A DNA stretch of 41,542 nt from Verrucomicrobiia bacterium (GTDB lineage: Bacteria > Verrucomicrobiota > Verrucomicrobiia > Limisphaerales > AAA164-E04): NCBI GenBank assembly GCA_014239995.1, contig JAAZXX010000001.1, forward strand, positions 1-41,542. The letters run 5' to 3'. The notes under the pieces are model-generated. The model was given only the letters and a program-made list of their open reading frames with translations. It was not told the origin of the DNA and searched no databases. Every line of letters begins with the position of its first letter. The first letter of the stretch is position 1. Positions 8,678 to 17,505 of this stretch are shown in pieces. A program made the position numbers and the translations under genes.

Positions 8678-10474
8678 TTGGAACCGATCACACAGGCCAG
8701 TGGATTCATGGAATCCGCCATGAATATCGCCAACCAGGCTGCACAAAAGCAGGCTGACAACCCCAACAGCTTCCTGCCTGAGGCTTTCCTGGAACAGGCC
8801 GGGAAATTCCAAGAGGCACAAAGTGCCATCGGTAGTTTTGATACCGTGGCGACCGGCTCGGCTGGAACAGGCTTTGCCAACATGCTACAGCAACTCATAC
8901 AGCTTAGGGATCAACTGATCGGCATCTGGAAACAGCTTGGTCTGAACCAGCGCATCATTGTTTCCGCCGCCGGTATTGGTATTTTCGCCGGATTGATGGG
9001 TATTGCCTACTGGTCTGGGCAGACACAGTACGCCCTGCTTTACGGCAACCTTTCACTCAAGGAACTGGATACCATCCGTAACCAGTTGGACTCGGCAACC
9101 ATTTCCCATAAAGTGGGTGCACGTGGCAACTCCATACTGGTACCTTCCGATCAGGTTCACGATGCACGCATCTATCTTGCAGGCAAAGGATTGCCCAATA
9201 AGGGGGATAAGGTCGGACTAGAAATTTTTGATCGCCCTTCTTTTGGTTTGAGTAACATGCAACAACGGGTCAATCACACCCGCGCCATCCAGGGCGAACT
9301 TTCAAAAACCATCACCCAGATGGCTGGTGTTGAGGCTGCGCATGTCATGGTGGTCATGCCCGAGAGCAGGCTCTTTGTCGACAATCAGTCCCAGGCCTCT
9401 TCTTCAGTGTTCCTTGAGATCATGGGGATGAATCAAATTCCCAAAGAACAGGTGCGGGCCATTCAGTTTCTCGTTTCAAGTGCGGTTGAGGGATTGGTGC
9501 CTGACCGGGTTTCGGTCACGGATTCGAGGGGACAATTGCTGAGTGATGAGCCCGGGGACGATACCTTGACATTTCTCTCTGATCGCCAACTGGAATCCCG
9601 TCAGCAGCTGGAGTCCTACCTCTCGCGCAAGGCAGAGGACATGCTCACCAGGGTGCTTGGGCCTGGTCAGGCCATCGTGCGGGTATCTGCGGAGATCAAC
9701 CGGGAAACCATCACGCGTTCGGATATCATTTACGACCCGGAAACCGTGCCACGTACCACCTCCGAGATCACGGAAACCACCATCACCCAGGCCCCTTCCC
9801 TTGTGAGCACCAATAACCCCCCCAGTCTTGCCAGTGGAAAAACGATGGATCGTACCACCAAGGACAACGAGTTCGCCGTTGGATCTCAAACCAACGACTT
9901 TGTCCAGGTTGCCGGAGGGTTGAAGCGCATCACCGCGGCTGTCTTCGTGGCGATGAAGAAAGATGCAGAAAAGGTTTCCATCAGCAGGACTGCGGAGGAA
10001 CTCCAAAGCATCGAACGTATCGTCAGTCGTGCCTTGGGCATCACCAACAGTGTGGAGAACCTCACGGTAGAAGAAATTGAATTTCATGCGGACGGTAGTC
10101 TTCAGCAACCGTTGGCCCTTCAGGAGAAGCCGAGTTTCAGTGTTTGGAGAAATCACAGTGAGTGGGTGACACTTGGCAAGCAGATCGGGCTCCTGCTTCT
10201 GACCCTGGGGGTTCTCTGGGTCTTTGTGCGGACCTTTAAGAAAACCCCGGTGGAGACCATTCCCATTGGTGTTCCACTGGATTCCATGGACGATTTCATG
10301 GGGGGCCGTGGTGGCAATGGAGGTGGGCGTGGGCATTCCAATTTTTCAATCCATGAACCCATGCCACCCGATGAACGCATTGAAGCCATGAATCGGTTGA
10401 TCAAGGAAAACCCCGAGAACATGACGCATGCCATCCAGTCGTGGCTCCAGGAGGACACCGCTAACAGTAATTAG
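8678..10474 (+). CDS. fliF: Flagellar MS-ring protein FliF with N-terminal extension
   Basis: FliF assembles the MS ring in the inner membrane. Residues about 94-113 are the first membrane segment, then the ring-building domains (for example FDRPSFGLSNMQQRVNHTRA and RAIQGELSKTI). The second membrane segment is near 497-517 (GLLLLTLGVLWVFV). The C-terminal tail ends ENMTHAIQSWLQED, the FliG-binding region. The TTG start at 8678 is backed by AGAAGGG with a 10-base spacer. It places about 68 extra residues before the usual FliF beginning (MLQQLIQLRDQLIGIWKQ, at the ATG 8882, which has only a weak ribosome site). The extension is polar and helical-looking. It occupies the position where fliE is normally encoded, but I cannot align it with FliE by eye. 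Confidence 0.95.
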   Translation: MEPITQASGFMESAMNIANQAAQKQADNPNSFLPEAFLEQAGKFQEAQSAIGSFDTVATGSAGTGFANMLQQLIQLRDQLIGIWKQLGLNQRIIVSAAGIGIFAGLMGIAYWSGQTQYALLYGNLSLKELDTIRNQLDSATISHKVGARGNSILVPSDQVHDARIYLAGKGLPNKGDKVGLEIFDRPSFGLSNMQQRVNHTRAIQGELSKTITQMAGVEAAHVMVVMPESRLFVDNQSQASSSVFLEIMGMNQIPKEQVRAIQFLVSSAVEGLVPDRVSVTDSRGQLLSDEPGDDTLTFLSDRQLESRQQLESYLSRKAEDMLTRVLGPGQAIVRVSAEINRETITRSDIIYDPETVPRTTSEITETTITQAPSLVSTNNPPSLASGKTMDRTTKDNEFAVGSQTNDFVQVAGGLKRITAAVFVAMKKDAEKVSISRTAEELQSIERIVSRALGITNSVENLTVEEIEFHADGSLQQPLALQEKPSFSVWRNHSEWVTLGKQIGLLLLTLGVLWVFVRTFKKTPVETIPIGVPLDSMDDFMGGRGGNGGGRGHSNFSIHEPMPPDERIEAMNRLIKENPENMTHAIQSWLQEDTANSN

Positions 10475-10489
10475 CCCAAGACTTGCGAT

Positions 10490-11539
10490 ATGCCAGTGAG
10501 TGAAGAAATACAGTCACGAAACCCCGCCGCACGATCGCGCGTTGAGGGGATGAATAAGTTTCAAAAGCTGGCCGCTTTGCTGGTGATCCTGGGCCCTGAC
10601 AATGCATCTGGCATCCTGAAAAGTCTGGATGATGCAACCGTGGAGTCCGTCGTCTCGGAGATATCCAGCATGCGTCTCCTGAGTTCCCGTGAGCAGGAGG
10701 ATATCCTGAAGGAATTTTCTCGTCTCATCAACCATGCCAGTTCATCGGTTTCCGGTGGCATGGATATTGCCAGAGAAACCCTTGAACGCTCGGTGGGACA
10801 TTACAAGGCGGCCAATGTATTGGGTAAAATAGCACCCAAGACCTCCGAGTCCGAGGCCTTGAGTCACTTGTTGGATATGGATCCCGGGCAGCTCTTCAAC
10901 TTGATCAAGGACGAGCAGGATCAGACCATCGCATTGATCCTCAGTTATTTCCCGGCAGATCAGGCTGCCAGTATTTCAGAACGTCTGGATGACGACAAGC
11001 GGGTGCATGTGTTGGAGCGCCTTGCAACCCTTGCTCCCACCCCGGTTGCCATTGTTGAAAAGGTGGTCAAGGTTGTACTCTCCAAGGCCAAGCGAGCGGT
11101 GCCGCAGACGGTCAGTCACTCCGGTGGCGTGCGGGCAGCGGCTGCCATGCTCAACGCAATGGGTAAGGAAGTCAGTCAAAGTATTCTTGCTGTCATGGAT
11201 GAAAAAAATGCCGAACTCGGAGCAGCCATCCAGCAGAAAATGTTTACCTTTGAGGATTTTATTCACCTGGATGCGCAGGATGTACAGAAAATCCTGCGCG
11301 ATGTGGACATGAAGGACCTCTCTCTGGCACTGAAGAATGTCTCTGAGGCCCTGAGCAATTTTGTGCTTTCCTGCATGTCCAGGCGTGCGGCTGAGTCTGT
11401 TACCGAGGAAATGGAATTCATGACCTCCACCAAACCCAAGGAAGTCGAGGCTGCCCAGCTCCGGATTGTCGAGTGTGCCCGCAACCTGGAGAGCCAGGAG
11501 GAAATTGATCTCTCCAATGCCATGGGAGGTTCTTCATGA
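10490..11539 (+). CDS. fliG: Flagellar motor switch protein FliG
   Basis: FliG is the rotor protein of the C ring that binds the FliF tail and contacts the MotA stator. The frame starts at ATG 10490; a start at 10550 (MNKFQKLAALLVILGPD) would give the more typical N terminus. The middle domain has DEQDQTIALILSYFPADQA where the family has EHPQTIALIL. The C-terminal torque domain has FEDFIHLDAQDVQKILRDVD (residues about 251-270) and then MSRRAAESVTEEMEFM, with the charged residues expected for stator contact. At 349 residues it is full length. It overlaps fliH by four bases (ATGA), indicating translational coupling. Confidence 0.96.
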   Translation: MPVSEEIQSRNPAARSRVEGMNKFQKLAALLVILGPDNASGILKSLDDATVESVVSEISSMRLLSSREQEDILKEFSRLINHASSSVSGGMDIARETLERSVGHYKAANVLGKIAPKTSESEALSHLLDMDPGQLFNLIKDEQDQTIALILSYFPADQAASISERLDDDKRVHVLERLATLAPTPVAIVEKVVKVVLSKAKRAVPQTVSHSGGVRAAAAMLNAMGKEVSQSILAVMDEKNAELGAAIQQKMFTFEDFIHLDAQDVQKILRDVDMKDLSLALKNVSEALSNFVLSCMSRRAAESVTEEMEFMTSTKPKEVEAAQLRIVECARNLESQEEIDLSNAMGGSS

Positions 11540-12216
11540 ACCCTTCGCATGTGGTCCTTGAATGTCCGGGTTCCTTTCCCTTGCGGGAAGTGACACTTTC
11601 CATGAAGGAATCCCATTGGGATTCTATCAAGGCACATTTCAAGGGGCAGCAGGAACGGGATTTCGAGTGCAATCGGCGCGATCTGGAATTGGAAATACGC
11701 GGTCAAGTGGAGCGGGAGCATCACGAGTCGGCCATGCAGATTCGTGACATGATCCAGTCTTTTCAGGAGGCTATTCCCAATGCCTTTCTGGAAATGGAGC
11801 AGGCACTCTCGCACATGGCACTGACCCTGACCCGTAAACTGGTGGCCGACATCCCATTGGATGCGGTACGTGTGCGTGCTGTCATTGCTCAAGCACTCAA
11901 GGAGCTTGAAAAAGACGTTGATACCCAGATTCAACTCCATCCCGAGGACCTTGCATTGCTTGGTGACGCCCTTGGGGAAAATCCCGCTGCTACCTTTGAG
12001 CATCAGGCAAAAATACAGTTTATTTCCGATACATCCATTACCCGTGGAGGTTGTTATGTAAAGACTCCCTTTGGGGACTTTGATTCCACGGTAGAGTCAA
12101 AGTGGGAACAGATAGAAGCTTTGATTGAGCAGCAGATGAAACAAACCGCCCAGTTGAAGCAAGAGACCTCGGAAAGGATTCTTCCTACGAACCTTCCTGG
12201 AAAAACAGATACATGA
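11536..12216 (+). CDS. fliH: Flagellar export stator protein FliH
   Basis: FliH is the peripheral stalk that anchors and regulates the export ATPase FliI. Residues about 25-110 are a charged, coiled-coil-like stretch (ERDFECNRRDLELEIRGQ, QVEREHHESAMQIRDMIQS), followed by the conserved C-terminal part with LAL-type helices and QIQLHPEDLALL (about 134-145), which resembles the FliH/YscL C-terminal domain. The gene shares four-base overlaps with fliG upstream and fliI downstream, and its place between them is diagnostic. Sequence conservation in this family is low, so position carries much of the weight. Confidence 0.9.
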   Translation: MNPSHVVLECPGSFPLREVTLSMKESHWDSIKAHFKGQQERDFECNRRDLELEIRGQVEREHHESAMQIRDMIQSFQEAIPNAFLEMEQALSHMALTLTRKLVADIPLDAVRVRAVIAQALKELEKDVDTQIQLHPEDLALLGDALGENPAATFEHQAKIQFISDTSITRGGCYVKTPFGDFDSTVESKWEQIEALIEQQMKQTAQLKQETSERILPTNLPGKTDT

Positions 12217-13583
12217 GCACAGCACTTTCAGTTCCAAAACTAAATCTGGCACGTTTCCTTTACTCGATGAGCCAAGTGGATTCCTTCAACCCGGTGGCGC
12301 GACGAGGCAAGGTGGTCAAGGTGACCGGATCGGTGGTACAATCCTCCGGCCCCCTTGCTTCCATCGGTGACCTTTGCCGTATTCGAGGAAGGCACAGCGA
12401 GAAAGAAATCCTTGCCGAGGTCGTGGGTTTTCATGATCAAAGCGTTCTGCTTATGCCATTTTCCGACATGCAAGGGGTGCGTCCCGGGAGTGTCGTGATC
12501 AGTGAGGGCAGTCCCCTCCAGGTTCGAACCGGGTTTGACCTCATGGGGCGTGTGCTCAACGGCCTGGGCCAACCTATCGACGGCAAGGGCCCCGTATGTG
12601 GGGATGGATTCGCATCACTCAAGGCTTCCCCTCCGCATCCTCTACGGCGCCAACGGATTCAACAGCGTTTCACGACCGGGATCAAGGTTCTGGATACGTT
12701 TGTTCCCTGTGGCGTAGGTCAACGTCTTGGTATTTTTGCCGGAAGTGGTGTGGGTAAATCCACATTGCTTGGAATGATTGCCGGGCAGGCCGAGGCCGAC
12801 ATCAACGTCATCGCTCTGATTGGAGAACGTGGACGGGAACTGAGGGAGTTCCTTGAGAGGGACATGTCTCCAGAGGCTCGCAAAAAATCGGTGGTCGTGG
12901 TGGCTACATCTGACGAGACCCCCATCATGCGGCTCAAAGGTGCCCACACTGCCATGGCCATATCCGAATATTTCCGAGACCAGGGACTCAATGTTTTATT
13001 GATGATGGATTCCGTCACGCGCTTTGCGATGGCCCAGCGCGAGGTGGGCTTGTCCGTTGGAGAACTTCCGGCGACCAAGGGCTATCCGCCGTCCGTATTT
13101 GCCATGCTTCCACAATTGCTGGAGCGGGCTGGAGCGGGCGAAAACGGGGCCATCACCGGGCTTTTTACCGTTCTGGTTGAGGGGGATGACATGAACGATC
13201 CGGTTGCGGACCACGTTCGTTCCGTATTGGATGGCCACATTGTGCTGAGCCGAGAACTTGCTTTCCGAAACCACTACCCTGCCGTTGACGTGCTTCACAG
13301 TGTCAGCCGCCTCTTTGAGGATCTCAGTGAAGGAAAAACACAGCAGTGGATTCACAAGGCCCGTGAGGCCATGGCGGAATTCCATGAGCACCGTGACATC
13401 ATCTCCCTCGGGGCCTACAAGCAAGGGTCAAATCCAAGCTTGGACCGGGCTATTCGTCTGCGACCTGCTTTGAACGCGTTTCTCATGCAATCCGTTCATG
13501 AAGGGTTTTCGATCGATGAAAGCCTGACATTACTGAAGGAGGCCCTGGAAGATAAGGAACCTGTTGCCGCCGATAAACGCTGA
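12213..13583 (+). CDS. fliI: Flagellum-specific export ATPase FliI
   Basis: FliI is the hexameric F1-type ATPase that energises loading of export substrates at the flagellar type III gate. The Walker A motif GSGVGKST lies at residues 177-184, preceded by the family phrase TTGIKVLDTFVPCGVGQRLG. The Walker B strand is NVLLMMDSVTRFAMAQRE (about 267-284), followed by the GLSVGELPATKGYPPSVFA motif specific to type III ATPases. At 456 residues it is full length. It starts at an ATG overlapping the fliH stop (ATGA). Confidence 0.98.
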   Translation: MSTALSVPKLNLARFLYSMSQVDSFNPVARRGKVVKVTGSVVQSSGPLASIGDLCRIRGRHSEKEILAEVVGFHDQSVLLMPFSDMQGVRPGSVVISEGSPLQVRTGFDLMGRVLNGLGQPIDGKGPVCGDGFASLKASPPHPLRRQRIQQRFTTGIKVLDTFVPCGVGQRLGIFAGSGVGKSTLLGMIAGQAEADINVIALIGERGRELREFLERDMSPEARKKSVVVVATSDETPIMRLKGAHTAMAISEYFRDQGLNVLLMMDSVTRFAMAQREVGLSVGELPATKGYPPSVFAMLPQLLERAGAGENGAITGLFTVLVEGDDMNDPVADHVRSVLDGHIVLSRELAFRNHYPAVDVLHSVSRLFEDLSEGKTQQWIHKAREAMAEFHEHRDIISLGAYKQGSNPSLDRAIRLRPALNAFLMQSVHEGFSIDESLTLLKEALEDKEPVAADKR

Positions 13584-13599
13584 ATCTCAAGGAGTCTGA

Positions 13600-14040
13600 A
13601 TGAAACGATTTGTCTTTAAGTTGGATACGGTCCTGCAGTTGCGAAATCAACACGAACGCAAGGCGATTAACCAGCATGCGCAGGCCCTCCATCGTGTCCA
13701 GGCCCTCCGGCAGAAGCTGGATGCCCTTCAGATGGGACTGCAGGCCGAGCATCGACGTTATCAGGAGGCCCTGACCCGCTCTCAATCCATCTCCACCGTG
13801 CAGGGCTTTCGTTCTGGCTTTGAATATTTTGAGCAGCGCCTCTCCGAAACGCAGGGGCACCTGTCGGAGGCAGAGGCCATTCTGGAGAAGCACAAGGACC
13901 TCCTGACCTCCGCCCGGCGTGAGCGGGAGGTGTTGGAAAAGTATAAGGACAGGCTTGCCGGTGTGCACGCACAGACGGTCAATAAGCATGACCAGTTGTT
14001 CCTGGACGAGTTGTCCCTGCGGGCTGGCTCCGTGACCTAG
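13600..14040 (+). CDS. fliJ: Flagellar export protein FliJ
   Basis: FliJ is the coiled-coil central stalk that links the FliI hexamer to the FlhA gate. The N terminus (MKRFVFKLDTVLQLRNQHE) is a typical FliJ opening, and the rest is an almost continuous charged helix with heptad-like spacing through KHKDLLTSARREREVLEKYKD. At 146 residues it has the usual length. The start at 13600 follows AAGGAGT with an appropriate spacer. It lies 16 bases after fliI, its expected neighbour. Confidence 0.93.
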   Translation: MKRFVFKLDTVLQLRNQHERKAINQHAQALHRVQALRQKLDALQMGLQAEHRRYQEALTRSQSISTVQGFRSGFEYFEQRLSETQGHLSEAEAILEKHKDLLTSARREREVLEKYKDRLAGVHAQTVNKHDQLFLDELSLRAGSVT

Positions 14041-14048
14041 GGTTTCGT

Positions 14049-14651
14049 ATGAAAAAACTGCTGCAATCCAGCCTGTTCGCCGTGCTCCTCGGTGGATTTC
14101 TCTTCTTTGGGGTAACCTTTTGGATGCTAGACGGGGAGATCTCAAATTCGAGCCCAGGTGTGCGTGCCGCTATCGAAAAAATCCAAAAAAAGAATACCTC
14201 TGAGGATCCCGAACAGGGCTCTTCCATCGACGCGCCTTCCTGGGCATATGACAACCCTGAATGGGACCAGATTTATACGGAAATAGTATACTTGAGGAGT
14301 GATTTGAAAGAAAGGGCGGCGAAGGTCAAGAAGCAGGAAGACAATCTCAAGGTGACGTTTGCAGAACTCAAGAAAATGACCAATCTCGTTAACAAATCCA
14401 TCATCACCATTTCAGAGAATGAAAAAAAGAACATTGCCAAGATGCAGGCCTTGTTCAAGACCCTCGAACCGGCACAAACCGCTGAGATTCTCGATCCCAA
14501 GAGCCCTGAAGAGGTTGCCAAGGTGTTTGCCATGATGAAACCCAGTGAATTCGGGGAGGTCGTGCAGGTCTGGCTTGGCGGTACACCTGATCAAAAGAAG
14601 AAAGTCATGAAGATTCTCGATGAATACGAGAAGATAAATCCTGAAAAATAA
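14049..14651 (+). CDS. MotE-like flagellar protein (MgtE N-domain-like, COG3334 type)
   Basis: A 200-residue protein with an N-terminal membrane anchor (residues about 9-27, AVLLGGFLFFGVTFW). Next come a polar linker, a coiled coil (about 80-130, with KKQEDNLKVTFAELKKM) and a C-terminal alpha-helical domain. That domain carries LEPAQTAEILDPKSPEEVAK and VFAMMKPSEFGEVVQVW, the repeated pattern seen in MgtE N-terminal domains and in MotE. In other bacteria proteins of this type sit between fliJ and fliK and act as periplasmic chaperones or stator partners. Position here matches exactly. The precise role in this organism is inferred. Confidence 0.82.
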   Translation: MKKLLQSSLFAVLLGGFLFFGVTFWMLDGEISNSSPGVRAAIEKIQKKNTSEDPEQGSSIDAPSWAYDNPEWDQIYTEIVYLRSDLKERAAKVKKQEDNLKVTFAELKKMTNLVNKSIITISENEKKNIAKMQALFKTLEPAQTAEILDPKSPEEVAKVFAMMKPSEFGEVVQVWLGGTPDQKKKVMKILDEYEKINPEK

Positions 14652-14754
14652 ATCCTGAAAAAACGCACTGAACCATTTTTCTTCCCAGTGCTTGGCACTT
14701 CTTGACGCCTCAACCAGCCCCATCCATCGCAACGAACCATATGCTTTTTATGAC

Positions 14755-16098
14755 ATGAATGCTTCACTGATACAGGAATTTCCAAAGCTTGAGTCACGGG
14801 AAAAATCCCGGCGTGCCAAGCAAGATACGGCAGCGGATACCGATGAATCCTTTCGCGAGCAGCTCGATTGTGAATTGCTGCACCTGGCGGCTCATCCGCG
14901 GGTAGAAGGGGTGAATCAGGGGGATGAACCGTGGTTTGCCCCCACCGGTGCCTTGAGCCATCCGTCAAAACCCTCCGAACCTTCCCTTGCTCAAGTAACA
15001 GGGCAGGTTCCGGGTTCGCCGAAAACCCCGGCCAGGGGTATTTCGGAACCTTTTGCCGACCGAGGGCAAGCCGCCTCGTCATTCGAAGCAGCAAAAGCCA
15101 CCAACAAAGCCGATCCACAGGGAAGTCATGCCAAAACAGATGCCACCAGGCAAAGCACAGGCGGCAAAAATGACTCTGCTGCAGATGGGAATCAACAGGA
15201 AGGGGCAAAAATTGCCCCTCGTCCTGTCGCTTCCTCGACGGCTCCCCTGACATCGGGTGCGGTCAAATCCGTCGAAAACGCACTTGCCAGCGCCAGTAGC
15301 GCCGCTTCCGCAGCGGCACAGGCAGTACCTGTCTATCATGGCACGCCTCATGCTTCGGGTGCAAATCGCTCAGGAAATGTATCCCTGCAGCAGGCAACAC
15401 AGGATCAAGCAGCCATGACAGCACAGGTGGGCAAAAATCAATCGCAAGCCAAGGGTGAATCACTCCCGGAGGGGCAACGTGCCGCATCCGTGGCGACGGT
15501 AACCCGTGTGGCTGGGGTGGAAACAAGCTCGAGTGGTTCCTCCTCCACGGGAGGAGGATTCGACCCGGCCCATCAATTTGGTCGTCAGGATTTTGGGGGT
15601 GAATGGCAAGTGCATTCCAGTGCCAAGTCATCGATTGCGGCCACCCAGGCCATTGCCACGGTGGATTCCATCCGGAAAATCCAGTCCATGATTCAGGAGC
15701 AGGCCATCGTGATGAAGCAAAGTCCAGGGCAGCCCATGCAGGTGCTCGTGCGTCCGGATGCGAATATGGCGCTTTACCTCACGCTGCAGCAGCATGAATC
15801 GGATGTCATGGTGGCTGTTCGCATGGACCAGGCGACCTCCGGCTTGCTGAAACCTCACTGGGCGGAACTTCAGAAAGAATTGGGGCAGCAAGGCATTCAA
15901 CTTGGAGACCCTGAGCTGGATTCAGACCACGGCATGTCGGGCGGTAACGCCGATACGGATCAGGAAACCGGAACGCCATCGAATTCCATGCATCCGCAGG
16001 GGAGTCCCCTGAAAACTTCCGCTGCGGGCTTGGCAGCCGAGCCATCGGAAGGCGTGGAAGAGGAACGCGCCGAGGGGAGCTTGCTCTCCTGGGCTTGA
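14755..16098 (+). CDS. fliK: Flagellar hook-length control protein FliK
   Basis: FliK is a secreted ruler that measures the hook and switches FlhB export specificity. The first 300 residues are low-complexity, rich in Ala, Ser, Gly, Gln and Pro, as in other FliK proteins. The conserved C-terminal domain holds GQPMQVLVRPDANMALYLTL and MVAVRMDQATSGLLKPHW, matching the family's Leu-x-Pro-type core and helix. The start is uncertain: I use the ATG at 14755 (447 aa); an in-frame TTG at 14692 would add 21 residues, and neither has a good ribosome site. It lies before flgD and flgE, whose hook it controls. Confidence 0.9.
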   Translation: MNASLIQEFPKLESREKSRRAKQDTAADTDESFREQLDCELLHLAAHPRVEGVNQGDEPWFAPTGALSHPSKPSEPSLAQVTGQVPGSPKTPARGISEPFADRGQAASSFEAAKATNKADPQGSHAKTDATRQSTGGKNDSAADGNQQEGAKIAPRPVASSTAPLTSGAVKSVENALASASSAASAAAQAVPVYHGTPHASGANRSGNVSLQQATQDQAAMTAQVGKNQSQAKGESLPEGQRAASVATVTRVAGVETSSSGSSSTGGGFDPAHQFGRQDFGGEWQVHSSAKSSIAATQAIATVDSIRKIQSMIQEQAIVMKQSPGQPMQVLVRPDANMALYLTLQQHESDVMVAVRMDQATSGLLKPHWAELQKELGQQGIQLGDPELDSDHGMSGGNADTDQETGTPSNSMHPQGSPLKTSAAGLAAEPSEGVEEERAEGSLLSWA

Positions 16099-16130
16099 AT
16101 GATTTTAACAGATTTTATGATACCCAAAAA

Positions 16131-16616
16131 ATGAGTGCCATCACTTCAAACGTCACGGCAGGGGCCAATGGACAATTTGGAAACCTGTCACAGGTTTCCA
16201 ATGGCCTGAACGAGGTAAATCAGGAGGATTTCTTTAAATTATTAACCGTGGAGCTTTCTTCACAGGACCCGCTTGAGCCGAAAAAAGACTCGGAGTTTCT
16301 TTCCCAGGTCATGCAGATCTCCAGCCTTGAGCAGGCCAGGGCCATGCAGTCGGATTTGGCTGCCATGAGATTGGAGCAGCAGATCACACAGGCCAACGGC
16401 ATGCTGGGTCGTGAGGTTGATTTCGGGGAGTCGCTCGATGGTAAAGTCTCCGCCGTGAAATTCCAGGATGGTCGGCCCATGATCGAGGTAGACGGAGAAC
16501 TTTACGATCTGCAGGAGCTGCTCTCCATTAATTTACCAGAGGAAACTGTCGGTCCCAAGGATGGGTTTTTTAACTACTCACATCCCATGATTAAACAGGA
16601 AAAACACGATGCTTAA
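16131..16616 (+). CDS. flgD: Flagellar hook capping/assembly protein FlgD
   Basis: FlgD is the scaffold cap that allows hook subunits to polymerise. The motif VNQEDFFKLLTVELSSQDPLEPKKDSEFL, found in the first third, is the FlgD signature. It is followed by QISSLEQARAMQSDL and a short C-terminal part (LGREVDFGESLDGKV). At about 161 residues it is a short FlgD, without the larger Ig-like C-terminal domain of enteric versions. The ATG at 16131 is used; a TTG at 16095 overlapping the fliK stop (TTGA) would add 12 residues and is a realistic alternative. It overlaps flgE by 8 bases. Confidence 0.94.
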   Translation: MSAITSNVTAGANGQFGNLSQVSNGLNEVNQEDFFKLLTVELSSQDPLEPKKDSEFLSQVMQISSLEQARAMQSDLAAMRLEQQITQANGMLGREVDFGESLDGKVSAVKFQDGRPMIEVDGELYDLQELLSINLPEETVGPKDGFFNYSHPMIKQEKHDA

Positions 16617-17466
16617 TTCACTCAATACCGGGGTCAGTGGACTCCAGCAATTTCAAAGTCAGATCGACTTGATTGGTAACAACATTGCCAACGTCAACAC
16701 CACGGGCTACAAAAGCGCCCGTCTGAACTTTGCCGATACTTTCGGGGAAGCGATGGTTTCAGGATCGGGAGGAAACGTTGCCTCGCAATTTGGAAATGGC
16801 GTTGTCAGTGCCGGTGTGACCACCTCTTATGCCGGAGGCGGGATTACCGAGACGGGTCACGGAAGCGACCTGGCCATCGAAAACGGTAAGGGCTTTTTCA
16901 TCGTCAAGAACGCTGCAAATGAAGAGTCATTTGCCACCCGTGCGGGCAATTTCAGGGAGGACAATCAGGGCTACCTCGTCAACTCGCAGGGATACCGTGT
17001 TCAGGGCGCGCTCGGAGACGGTAACGGCGGTGAGGGGGATCTTCTCTTCCGTGATGATCCATCCATCCGTGGTGGTTTCGATCCCGGCAACGCGGGTTTC
17101 GTCGGTGCGGAAGTGACCATGGACGGGCGTATCCTGATGCATTTTGATGACCAGCGGAGTTATCAAGGTGGCCAGATCCTGCTCCAGAGCTTTGCCGCTC
17201 CGCAGGAACTCAACAAGCTGGGTGGCAATCTGTATTCCAACCTTGAAGCGGCCACCCCGGTGAACGATGCCGGGCAGGCCTTTGGGTCCACACCCGGCTC
17301 GGGGCATGTGGGGCATATCCGCTCGCGTGCCCTGGAAACATCCAACGTGGATCTTACCGGAGAATTTTCCTCCCTGATCATGGCACAGCGTGCTTTCCAG
17401 GCCAACGCACGCATGATTTCCACCAGCGACCAGTTGCTCCAGGAACTGGTCAACCTGCCGCGCTGA
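16609..17466 (+). CDS. flgE: Flagellar hook protein FlgE, short form
   Basis: FlgE builds the flexible hook. The N terminus has the rod/hook signature DLIGNNIANVNTTGYKSARLN without its usual long middle domains. The C terminus ends ETSNVDLTGEFSSLIMAQRAFQANARMIS, the conserved C-terminal helix. At 285 residues it is much shorter than enteric FlgE (about 400), so the outer D2 domain is probably missing. Its place after flgD argues for hook rather than distal rod; flgG and flgF are separate genes at 29592-31181. The ATG lies inside the flgD end, after ACAGGA with a suitable spacer. Confidence 0.93.
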   Translation: MLNSLNTGVSGLQQFQSQIDLIGNNIANVNTTGYKSARLNFADTFGEAMVSGSGGNVASQFGNGVVSAGVTTSYAGGGITETGHGSDLAIENGKGFFIVKNAANEESFATRAGNFREDNQGYLVNSQGYRVQGALGDGNGGEGDLLFRDDPSIRGGFDPGNAGFVGAEVTMDGRILMHFDDQRSYQGGQILLQSFAAPQELNKLGGNLYSNLEAATPVNDAGQAFGSTPGSGHVGHIRSRALETSNVDLTGEFSSLIMAQRAFQANARMISTSDQLLQELVNLPR

Positions 17467-17505
17467 AGTATGCGCTGATCGCCTTCGGAAAACCCCCTTG
17501 AATTG

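Noticed and set aside
13118-13139. Apparent tandem repeat GGAGCGGGCT in fliI
   Set aside because: It encodes the normal conserved LERAGAGENG stretch of the ATPase.
13565-13580. GCCGATAA, a sigma-28 -10 box, at the end of fliI
   Set aside because: There is no TAAA at the required distance, and it is coding sequence before an operon-internal gene.
14692-14710. TGGCAC-like sequence before fliK
   Set aside because: The GG to GC spacing is eleven bases rather than ten, which sigma-54 does not tolerate well.
15337-15353. Sigma-54-like TGGCAC-GCCTC-ATGCT inside fliK
   Set aside because: It differs in the -12 element, lies deep in coding sequence and no gene starts downstream within reach.
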